Below, in pieces: positions 1 through 7,800 of a stretch of DNA of 36,215 bases. A program made the position numbers and the translations under genes. Under the pieces are notes generated by a model. It ran no database searches and was not told where the DNA came from. It saw only the letters and a list, made by a program, of their open reading frames with translations. Within the stretch, counting starts at the first letter, position 1; each line of letters starts with the position of its first letter. The stretch covers positions 1-36,215 of the forward strand of contig CAIJXJ010000079.1 in NCBI GenBank assembly GCA_903824575.1. The letters run 5' to 3'. The stretch comes from an uncultured Methylobacillus sp. (lineage in GTDB: Bacteria; Pseudomonadota; Gammaproteobacteria; Burkholderiales; Methylophilaceae).

Positions 1-47
1 CGGTAGAATTATTCTAACGGGTTCATGCGGGGGGTAAGGCTGATCGG

Positions 48-1340
48 TTAAGTTTTCTTTTTTGGGCGGATGCCGATCCTGCTGTAATCGATGGGTACGA
101 AGCCCAGCTCGAGGGCCGGCGAGGTGGGAGAAAGGCGGTAATCATCCTGACTCAGGGCTGACTCAATGCGGTCCAGTGCGTTTTCGAGGTTGGCCAACGA
201 GGTGGCAAACGATATGCGGAAATAACCCTCGGCACCGAACGCGGAACCTGGCACCACTGCCACGCCCACGCTTTGCAGCAGGTAGTCGGATAGCGCCAGA
301 TCGGTGGGCTCGGCAATCTTGCCGCTGGCATGCAACTTTGCTATGGCGTCACGCGCGTCAGGAAAAGCATAGAACGCGCCACCGGCGGGCAGGCATTTCA
401 GTCCCGGTATTTCGTTGAAGCGCTGCACCACAAAGGCATGGCGCTCACGGAACGCGTTTAACATGGGTGTGATACAGCCCTGGTCACCTTCGAGTGCCGC
501 CTGTGCCGCAACTTGTGAGATCGAAGTGGGGTTGGAGGTGGACTGCGATTGTAGAATTTCCATTGCCTTGATGATGCCGGCAGGTCCGGCGGCATAGCCG
601 ATGCGCCAACCAGTCATGGCATAGGCCTTTGATACGCCGTTCAGTACGATGGTGCGGTCTTTCAGTTCCGGTGTGGCGTTCAAGATGTTGACGAACGGGG
701 TTCCGGTCAGGTTGATATGCTCATACATGTCGTCGGTGGCGACCAACACGCGCGGATGCCTCAATAGCACGTCCCCCAGTGCTTTCAGTTCGGCCAGGGT
801 ATAGACCGAACCGGTCGGGTTGGATGGCGAATTGATGAAGAATAGCTTGGTTTGCGGCGTGATAGCGGCTTCCAACTGGCTTGGTGTCAGCTTGAAATCC
901 TGCTCTATGCCGCATTGCACGATCACCGGGGTCGCTTCGGCGACGATGGCGATGTCGGCGTAGGACACCCAGTACGGCGCTGGAATGATCACTTCGTCGC
1001 CTGCGTCCAGCACGGCCATTGCCAGGTTGAAGATGCACTGCTTGCCGCCGACACCGACGATGACCTCTGCGATGGTGTAATCGAGCCGGTTGTCGCGTTT
1101 CAATTTATCAACGATGGCCTTTTTCAGGCCCGGAATGCCGGAAACCGCCGTGTACTTGGTAAAACCACTGTCGATTGCTGCCTTGGCTGCATCCTTGATG
1201 TGTTGCGGGGTGTCGAAGTCCGGTTCACCGGCGCCTAAGCCGATGATGTCGCGTCCCTCGGCCTTGAGACGGGCGGCACGAGCGGTGACGGCGAGAGTAG
1301 GGGATTCCTTGATGGCTTGAACGCGGCGGGAGAGTACCAA
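48..1340 (-). CDS. aspC: Class I pyridoxal-phosphate aminotransferase (aspartate aminotransferase type)
   Basis: PLP-dependent transaminase, most like the aspartate/prephenate aminotransferases of the AAT-I group, acting in the cytoplasm on aspartate/2-oxoglutarate. Visible landmarks are GLGAGEPDFDTP near the N-terminus, SPSNPTG in the cofactor pocket, the Schiff-base lysine in NGVSKAYAMTGWRIGY, and FRISFA close to the end of the fold. An upstream ATG at 1364 would add 8 residues but has no ribosome site. A TTG at 1340 has an AAGGA Shine-Dalgarno (plus strand 1349-1353) eight bases away and gives the family-typical start SRRVQAIKESPT, so I prefer TTG. After the usual end (LDRIESAL) there is a tail of about 34 residues ending in RPKKKT that I do not recognise. 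The substrate is not certain; aromatic aminotransferase activity is possible. Confidence 0.9.
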   Translation of the reverse strand: MVLSRRVQAIKESPTLAVTARAARLKAEGRDIIGLGAGEPDFDTPQHIKDAAKAAIDSGFTKYTAVSGIPGLKKAIVDKLKRDNRLDYTIAEVIVGVGGKQCIFNLAMAVLDAGDEVIIPAPYWVSYADIAIVAEATPVIVQCGIEQDFKLTPSQLEAAITPQTKLFFINSPSNPTGSVYTLAELKALGDVLLRHPRVLVATDDMYEHINLTGTPFVNILNATPELKDRTIVLNGVSKAYAMTGWRIGYAAGPAGIIKAMEILQSQSTSNPTSISQVAAQAALEGDQGCITPMLNAFRERHAFVVQRFNEIPGLKCLPAGGAFYAFPDARDAIAKLHASGKIAEPTDLALSDYLLQSVGVAVVPGSAFGAEGYFRISFATSLANLENALDRIESALSQDDYRLSPTSPALELGFVPIDYSRIGIRPKKKT

Positions 1341-1376
1341 AGTCTTGATCCTTGAGATAGGCAAATTTAGCGTAAT

Positions 1377-1388
1377 TTTACCGGTAAA
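1377..1388. promoter_or_regulatory. 12-bp perfect palindrome upstream of the aminotransferase gene
   Basis: TTTACCGGTAAA is a perfect palindrome just upstream of the minus-strand aminotransferase start and could be a dimeric-regulator operator. Only the symmetry and position support this. Confidence 0.25.
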
Positions 1389-1532
1389 TCCGTGCCGAAT
1401 AAACCTGAGTTGGTAATGGGAATTTCATAGCAGGAATCATAGTCAGTATGGAGATGCGAAAATGACGGATGGTTCGATCTGATGGCGGCATGGGTGATTG
1501 CATATTGGTTAATCAGTGCTATCATTGCCGGC

Positions 1533-1787
1533 ATGAACGGTAGGCATCGTAAGACGCTTGAAATCATATTCTATGATCCGATAAACGGGAGTTTGCCGTG
1601 GGATCGTATCGAGGCATTAATGGTGTCCATCGGCAGCAAAGTACTCGAAGGCAGTGGGTCGTCGGTGACGTTTGAGAGAAATGGTCGTCGTGCCTATTTT
1701 CACCGACCGCATCCGCAGCGAGATGCGCTGATCTATCGTGTCAGGGCGGTGCGTGAGTTTTTGATAAAACTGGAGATTACGCCATGA
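1533..1787 (+). CDS. hicA: HicA-family toxin of a type II toxin-antitoxin pair
   Basis: Small (84-residue) HicA-like mRNA interferase with a dsRBD-like fold. The family pattern RHRKTLE, then P-x-G-x-x-x-W-x-x-IEAL, then EGSGSSVTFERNGR and FHRPHP is visible. This is the branch in which the classic GSH histidine position reads GSG and conserved histidines lie in FHRPHP, so the catalytic residue may differ from E. coli HicA. An in-frame ATG at 1482 would add 17 hydrophobic residues not expected in the family; neither start has a clear ribosome site. The gene overlaps hicB by four bases (ATGA), which is the usual toxin-first order of hicAB loci. Confidence 0.85.
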   Translation: MNGRHRKTLEIIFYDPINGSLPWDRIEALMVSIGSKVLEGSGSSVTFERNGRRAYFHRPHPQRDALIYRVRAVREFLIKLEITP

Positions 1788-2119
1788 AAAACACCATGAC
1801 ATATCGTGGCTATAAGGCCAGCCTGGAATTTGACCAGAACGACAACATTCTGGTTGGGAGAGTGCTCGATATCGACGACATCATCTGTTTCCACGGCGAA
1901 TCAGTCATGACTTTTACAGCCGCTTTTCAAGAGGCGGTGGATGATTATGTCGCAGCTTGTGAGAGGTTGGGCCAGGCACCAGAGAAGCCTGCCTCGGGTC
2001 GCCTGATGTTGCGCGTTGACCCCGTTGTTCACGCCGCGGCGCTTAAGGCTGCCGCGCACAACGGACAGAGCCTGAATCGGTGGGCGGAAGGGGTGTTGCG
2101 GCAGGCGGCGCATGCCTGA
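1784..2119 (+). CDS. hicB: HicB-family antitoxin
   Basis: Antitoxin partner of the preceding HicA. The N-terminal half (YRGYKASLEFDQNDNILVGRVLDIDDIICFHGESV...F..AVDDYV) is the partly degraded RNase H-like HicB domain. The C-terminal 40 residues (SGRLMLRVDPVVHAAALKAAAHNGQSLN, quoted in part) form a ribbon-helix-helix DNA-binding domain of the Arc/HicB type. The protein should neutralise HicA and repress the promoter upstream of 1533. At 111 residues it is the normal length for RHH-type HicB. Its start codon overlaps the hicA stop as ATGA, implying translational coupling. Confidence 0.88.
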   Translation: MKNTMTYRGYKASLEFDQNDNILVGRVLDIDDIICFHGESVMTFTAAFQEAVDDYVAACERLGQAPEKPASGRLMLRVDPVVHAAALKAAAHNGQSLNRWAEGVLRQAAHA

Positions 2120-2125
2120 CTTCGG

Positions 2126-3163
2126 CTACGGCGCCGGGTTCATGTAACGCAGATGCAACGCTTCTATCTCGGCTAACAGTTCGGCCGATAATGGTTTCTC
2201 CCAAGCCCCCAGATTCTCTTCCAGTTGTGCCAGAGAAGTCGCGCCGATGATGGTGCTGCCGACGAACCAGCGATGCATGACGAATGACAGAGCCAACTGT
2301 GCCGGACTCAGGCCATGCGCTCTGGCAAGCTCGGCGTAGGCGGTGACTGCCGGTTGAACATTTGGCTTGTCGTAGCGCTGGGCGAAGCCCTGGAACAAGG
2401 TCACACGACCGGAGGCCTGCGGGTCACTCAGGTATTTTCCTGATAGATGGCCGAATGCCATCGGTGAATAGGCCAGCAGGCTGATCTTTTCGCGATGGGC
2501 GATTTCCGTCTGACCGAACTCAAAGCCCCGGTTGATCAGGTTGTAGCAGTTCTGGATGGTGGCGATGCGCGGCAAATCGTATTGTTTGGAAAGATGCAGG
2601 AATTCCATCACGCCCCAAGCTTGCTCGTTGGAAACGCCGATATGGCGAATCTTGCCCTCAGTCACTAGTTCAGCCAACGTTTCCAGTTGTTGCCGGATCG
2701 GCACCCATTCCTTTTCCTGTGTCGGATCGAACTGGTATTGGCCGAACATCGGCACGTTGCGCTCCGGCCAGTGCAACTGGTAGAGATCAATGTAGTCGGT
2801 CTGCAAGCGTTGTAATGAACCTTCCACGGCGGCGCGGATATTGGTTCGATCAAGCGCCTGTGGCCCACCACGGATCCAGGGCATGTTGCGACGGGGGCCT
2901 GTGACCTTGGTGGCGAGGATGACCTGGTCTCGCGCTTGGTGCTTGAGCCAGTGGCCGACGATGGTCTCGGTTCGCGTCACGGTTTCTGCGCGTGGCGGCA
3001 CCGGGTACATTTCCGCTGTGTCGATGAAATTGACGCCGCGTCCAAATGCGTAGTCCAGTTGGTCGTGCGCTTCCACTTGCGTATTCTGCTGGCCGAAGGT
3101 CATGGTGCCGAGGCAGATTGCCGAAACTTCAAGGCTTGAAGTTCCCAGTTTGCGATATTGCAT
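2126..3163 (-). CDS. tas: NADP(H)-dependent aldo/keto reductase, Tas type
   Basis: Aldo-keto reductase with a TIM-barrel fold, predicted cytoplasmic, 345 residues (E. coli Tas is 346). It begins MQYRKLGTSSLEVSAICLGTM. The catalytic tetrad is present: Asp and Tyr in FIDTAEMYP, Lys in VILATKVTGP and His in LYQLHWPE. IGVSNEQAWGV and the cofactor-binding STIIGATSLAQLEENL near the C-terminus also fit Tas. A good AGGAG ribosome site sits eight bases before the ATG, and the start lies two bases after the ychJ stop, so it is the last gene of an rbgA-ychJ-tas unit. The physiological substrate of this family is unknown. Confidence 0.9.
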   Translation of the reverse strand: MQYRKLGTSSLEVSAICLGTMTFGQQNTQVEAHDQLDYAFGRGVNFIDTAEMYPVPPRAETVTRTETIVGHWLKHQARDQVILATKVTGPRRNMPWIRGGPQALDRTNIRAAVEGSLQRLQTDYIDLYQLHWPERNVPMFGQYQFDPTQEKEWVPIRQQLETLAELVTEGKIRHIGVSNEQAWGVMEFLHLSKQYDLPRIATIQNCYNLINRGFEFGQTEIAHREKISLLAYSPMAFGHLSGKYLSDPQASGRVTLFQGFAQRYDKPNVQPAVTAYAELARAHGLSPAQLALSFVMHRWFVGSTIIGATSLAQLEENLGAWEKPLSAELLAEIEALHLRYMNPAP

Positions 3164-3165
3164 GC

Positions 3166-3558
3166 TTACTCCTGAAATTTTCCATCCAGATAGAACCAGC
3201 GACCATGCTCGCGCACGAAGCGGCTGACTTCATGCAACTGATAGGCGCGGCCATTAAGTTTATAACGGGCGACGAATTCGACCGTGGCAGCATCGTCTGT
3301 TTCGAGTCCGTGCTTCACTTTGAGGCCAAGCCATTGCGTTCTATCCTGGCTCAAGTCTAGCATTGCGGGCCGGCAGTCAGGATGCCAAGTGGCAAGCAGG
3401 TAGGACTCCAGTTGCAACACATAGGCACTGTAGCGGGATCGCATCAAGCTTGCCGCCTCAAGAGCCGCAGCTCCCATGTGTAAAGGTTCGCAGCAAGTTG
3501 CGTACGTTAACCCGCCGCAGGGACAGGCTTCAGTCGTTGGGTTCTTCGTCTTCTTCAT
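3166..3558 (-). CDS. ychJ: YchJ/UPF0225 family protein with SEC-C zinc motif
   Basis: YchJ-family protein of unknown function, 130 residues. The N-terminal SEC-C zinc-binding motif CPCGGLTYATCC (residues about 13-24) is followed by the family signature LMRSRYSAYVLQLESYLLATWHP and the core WLGLKVKH...FVARYKLNGRAYQLHEVSRFVREHGRW. E. coli YchJ has an additional C-terminal SEC-C motif; this one stops after YLDGKF, as many short homologues do. The start lies inside the last codons of rbgA (29-base overlap), so translation is probably coupled. Function cannot be assigned beyond probable metal binding. Confidence 0.85.
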   Translation of the reverse strand: MKKTKNPTTEACPCGGLTYATCCEPLHMGAAALEAASLMRSRYSAYVLQLESYLLATWHPDCRPAMLDLSQDRTQWLGLKVKHGLETDDAATVEFVARYKLNGRAYQLHEVSRFVREHGRWFYLDGKFQE

Positions 3559-4477
3559 CCGGTTTTGCTTTTTGGCCCTTTGCCGCCTTGGCCGCGAGCC
3601 TTGCTTTCTCAGCGATATCGGCTGTTGTCATCATCGACTGCCGGGTCTCCGGCGTCTCCAGGCTGATGCGCCCGAGGGTGCCGGCGCGGTAGTCGGTCAG
3701 CAGCGTCATGGCGGCCTTTTCCAGGTCCAAATCGTCACCGCGCAGGCGATATCCGCGCCGGCGGGCCACCGCTTCGATCACATCCACGCCGTCCATGCCA
3801 GTGGTGTCAAACTTGTAGCGTGCAGTAAGAAGTGCCGGGTAGCGCGCCAGCAGCAAATCACCGAGAAAGGTGGCGACATCCTCGTCGATTACGGCATTGC
3901 GACCGATGGCGTGGCTGGCGGCGAGCATGAAGCCGTCGGAGTCGTACTTGATTTTGGGCCACATCATGCCCGGTGTGTCGATTAGCGTGGCACGGTCGTT
4001 AAGCTCGATGCGCATCTGGCTCTTGGTCACGGCCGGCTCGTCGCCTACCTTGGCCACGCGACGGTTGAGCAGTGCATTCATTAGCGTCGATTTGCCGACA
4101 TTGGGAATGCCCATGATCATCATTCGCAGCGGTTTCAGGTTGGTGCCGCGATGTGGCGTGATGGACTGGCACAGTTTGATGACCTTGGCGACATCTCCCG
4201 GTTTTTTGCACGACAGTGCGACGGCGGTGACCCCGGGGAGTTTGTTGTAATAGTTGATCCAGGCCTGCGTGATATTGGGATCAGCCAGGTCGTTCTTGTT
4301 GAGAATCTTCAGGCAGGGGCGCTGGCGATGCAGACGCAGCTCGTTGATCATTGGATTGCAGCTGGCCTCGGGTAGACGGGCGTCTAAAACCTCAATTACC
4401 ACGTCGATGAATTCCATGGTCTCGGCCGCCTTCTTGCGCGCCGAGGTCATGTGTCCGGGGAACCACTGGATTGCCAT
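3530..4477 (-). CDS. rbgA: Ribosome biogenesis GTPase A (YlqF/RbgA family)
   Basis: Circularly permuted GTPase that assists late assembly of the 50S subunit. It starts with the family hallmark IQWFPGHMTSARKKA. The G motifs run in permuted order: G4 NKND at about residues 60-63, G5-like SCKKPGD at about 89, G1 P-loop GIPNVGKST at about 123, G3 DTPG at about 167. The C-terminal all-helical RNA-binding domain follows, ending in a charged tail rich in Glu and Asp. Length 315 is normal. It is the first gene of the rbgA-ychJ-tas run and is separated from the upstream pqqA by a terminator. The ribosome site is weak. Confidence 0.93.
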   Translation of the reverse strand: MAIQWFPGHMTSARKKAAETMEFIDVVIEVLDARLPEASCNPMINELRLHRQRPCLKILNKNDLADPNITQAWINYYNKLPGVTAVALSCKKPGDVAKVIKLCQSITPHRGTNLKPLRMMIMGIPNVGKSTLMNALLNRRVAKVGDEPAVTKSQMRIELNDRATLIDTPGMMWPKIKYDSDGFMLAASHAIGRNAVIDEDVATFLGDLLLARYPALLTARYKFDTTGMDGVDVIEAVARRRGYRLRGDDLDLEKAAMTLLTDYRAGTLGRISLETPETRQSMMTTADIAEKARLAAKAAKGQKAKPDEEDEEPND

Positions 4478-4547
4478 TACTTACTCGCAGTAAAATCAAT
4501 TACTTATTTTACCATGATGGCAGGGCGGGCTGCCGTTGTGACTGAGT

Positions 4548-4580
4548 GATTAAAGAAAACGGGAGCCATGAGCTCCCGTT
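4548..4580 (-). terminator. Rho-independent terminator of pqqA
   Basis: A perfect 9-bp stem (AACGGGAGC with GCTCCCGTT, 4558-4566 and 4572-4580) with a 5-base loop is followed, reading on the minus strand, by TTTTCTTTAAT. It ends the pqqA transcript before rbgA. Confidence 0.85.
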
Positions 4581-4601
4581 GTCCTACCCGATTCGTGCGG
4601 C

Positions 4602-4673
4602 TTAGCGGTTGCAGACGTACATTGTCACTTCAAAACCGAAACGCATTTCTGTAACTTCTGGCTTGATCCACAT
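4602..4673 (-). CDS. pqqA: Coenzyme PQQ precursor peptide PqqA (stand-alone)
   Basis: A 23-residue peptide beginning MWIKPEVTEMRFGFE and continuing VTMYVCNR. The length, the MW-x-KP start, the RxGxEVT-x-Y block and the terminal NR match PqqA. The Glu15 and Tyr19 that PqqE cross-links and which become the PQQ skeleton are in the required E-x-x-x-Y spacing. A strong AGGAG ribosome site precedes the ATG by about seven bases. It is monocistronic: a terminator follows immediately, and no pqqB, C, D or E is present in the window. It implies that the rest of the pathway is encoded elsewhere in the genome. A similarly short chance ORF carrying this exact motif and signals is very unlikely. Confidence 0.93.
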   Translation of the reverse strand: MWIKPEVTEMRFGFEVTMYVCNR

Positions 4674-4840
4674 GGCAGTCTCCTAAGGGGGTTGAGTTTT
4701 TAGCGGGAACTTAAGGTGTTCGTCGCATGGGTGTCACTATACATGCGTGATTTTGTCGGGAATTCGCTTGTATCATGATTCGGGCCTCATGATTTTCATG
4801 AATCGGTGTGGATAGGTGTGCATGGTAAAATCATGCTGCC

Positions 4841-7800
4841 ATGAATTCCATCTCGTCTCGGTCTGATATTTCTCAATTTGAAGCCCGCCTCGCTCACTGT
4901 ATGTTGGCGGATCGCCAGTTGTTGCTGCGAAAAATCCGTGAATTGAAGCAGGCGTCCCGAAACAACCAGCCGGTCGAGCGTCTCGTGCGTGAGATAGGGT
5001 CGCGACTGGACGCCTCGTCACAGAACTATCAGGCACGTCTGGCCGCATTGCCCAAGCCTGCGTTCACACAGGATTTGCCGGTTATCCTGCGTCGGGATGA
5101 GATTGCGGCCGCGATTGCTGCCCATCAGGTGGTGATCATCTGCGGCGAAACCGGTTCCGGCAAGACCACGCAACTGCCAAAAATCTGTTTGGAGCTGGGG
5201 CGCGGCGTGTCAGGCCTGATCGGTCACACCCAGCCGCGCCGCATTGCCGCACGCTCGGTGGCATCGCGCATCGCACAGGAGCTGAATTCGCCCTTGGGGG
5301 ATGCGGTTGGCTATAAGGTCCGCTTCAATGACAAGATCCGAGAAACCAGCTACGTGAAGCTGATGACGGACGGTATCCTGCTGGCTGAGACGCAGGGCGA
5401 CCGCTACCTTAACGCCTATGACACCATTATTATCGACGAGGCACACGAGCGCAGCCTCAACATCGACTTCATGTTGGGCTACCTCAAGCAGCTGCTGCCG
5501 AAGCGCCCTGATTTGAAGGTTATCGTCACTTCCGCCACCATCGATGCGGAGCGCTTTTCCAGCCATTTCAACGGTGCCCCGGTGATCGAAGTTTCCGGAC
5601 GCATGTATCCGGTCGAGATGCGCTATCGCCCATTGCAGGAAACGGAGGAGGACGAGCAAGAGGAGACCATGGAGGCGGCCATCCTCGATGCCGTGGATGA
5701 CCTGTCACGACTGGGGGGAGGTGACATCCTGGTGTTCCTGCCGGGCGAGCGCGAGATTCGTGACACCGCCGAGCATTTGCGCAAGCATCATCCCAAAGGT
5801 GCCGAAATCCTGCCGCTATTCGCGCGCCTGTCGATCGAGGACCAGCAGAAGGTATTTCGCACCGGCGGCGGCCGCCGCATCGTGTTGGCGACCAATGTGG
5901 CCGAGACCTCCCTCACCGTTCCAGGCATCAAGTATGTGATCGATACCGGACTGGCAAGAGTCAACCGTTACAGTTCACGCGCCAAGGTGGAGCAGTTGCA
6001 GATTGAGAAGATTTCCCAGGCGGCCGCACGTCAGCGCGCCGGTCGCTGCGGTCGCGTGTCCAACGGCATTTGTGTGCGCCTGTATGCCGAGGAAGACTTC
6101 AACGCACGTCCCGAATATACCGAACCTGAGATACTGCGGTCATCGCTGGCCTCGGTCATTTTGCGCATGGCGGCACTGAAACTGGGTGATGTCGACGATT
6201 TCCCCTTCATTGAGGCACCGCATTCACGCCTGATCGCCGACGGCTACCAGTTGCTACAGGAACTGGGCGCGGTGGATGATGCGCGCAGGTTGACCGAGGT
6301 TGGCTCGCAGCTGGCCCGTCTGCCGCTTGATCCACGTGTTGGCCGCATGATCCTGGCGGCTAAACGCGAGGGCTGTCTGAAGGAAATCCTCATCATCGGC
6401 GCAGCGCTGGCGATCCAGGATCCGCGCGAGCGGCCGATGGACAAGCGCGAGGCGGCAGATCAGGCGCATGCCAAGTTTGTCGATGAGCGCTCGGATTTCA
6501 TGGGCTTTTTGAAAATCTGGGCGTTCTATGATGAGGCGCTGAAACACAAGAAATCCAACCGTGAATTGTTGAACAATTGCCATCAGAATTACCTGTCTTT
6601 TTTGCGTCTGAAAGAATGGCGCGAATTGCACGGGCAACTGGGGGCTATTGTTGGCGAGATGAATTTTCATCCCAATGTTGAGGACGCTAGCTTCGAACAG
6701 ATCCATCGCGCCCTGCTGGCAGGACTTTTAGGCAATGTCGGATTCAAGGATGGCGAGGCCGATACCTATCTAGGCGCGCGCGGCATCCGTTACAGCATTG
6801 CACCCGGATCAAGCTTGAAGAAGCAGCGTCCAAAATGGGTGATGGCGGCGGAGCTGATGGAGACCGCCAAGCTGTATGCCCGCTGTGTCGCCAGGATCGA
6901 CCCGGACTGGATCGAGCCTCTGGCGCAGGGGCTCACGCAAAGTCATTACAGCGATCCGCGTTGGGAAAGAAAACCGGCGCAGGTGGTGGCATGGGAGCGT
7001 GTCAGTCTGTATGGCCTCACCATCGTGCCTAAGCGCCGCGTGCATTATGGGCCAATCGATCCGGTCGTGTCGCGCGAGATATTCATCCGTGAAGCACTGG
7101 CCAATAGGGAGTTCGATACGCGCGCGCCATTTTTTGCGCATAACCAGAAACTCATCTCAGAGGTCGAGGAGTTGGAGCACAAGGCGCGGCGGCAGGATGT
7201 ACTGGTGGACGAGCACGTGTTGCATGCCTTTTACGATGAACGCATACCGCCTGATATTTGTAATGGGGTTGGCTTCGAGAAATGGCGGGTGGATGCGGAG
7301 CGGGTCAGTCCAAGGTTGCTGTATCTGACGCGCGACGACCTGATGCGCCATGCCGCCTCCAGCATCACCGAGGCGCAATTTCCCGAGATTTTTTGCCTTT
7401 CTCCCTCTCCCCTTCTCGCGGGGGAGGATCGGGGTGAGGGGGCTTTCAACTTGCCGCTGAAATATCGCTTCGAGCCGGGCCATCCTCTGGACGGCGTGAC
7501 CGCTACTGTTCCGTTGGCACTCCTTAATCAGCTCGACCTGATCCGCGCCGAATGGCTGGTGCCGGGCATGATCCGCGAGAAGATCACGCATCTGATCAAG
7601 TTCCTGCCCAAGACCATGCGCCGTGTGTGTGTGCCAGTGCCGGAGTTCGTGACCGGTTTTCTCGATCAGAACGGCAGCGGGCAGGCTGTGGATGGGTTGC
7701 TGGAGTCGCTTGCGGCTTATATCGGTCAGCGCACCGGTTTGAAGCTGACTCCTGACGATTGGGACGAGGCCGTGCCCGCTCACCTTTTGATGAATTTCCG

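Noticed and set aside
62-1238. Long plus-strand open frames across the aminotransferase gene
   Set aside because: They are antisense to a gene with clear family motifs, show low-complexity Arg/Trp-rich translations and lack ribosome sites.
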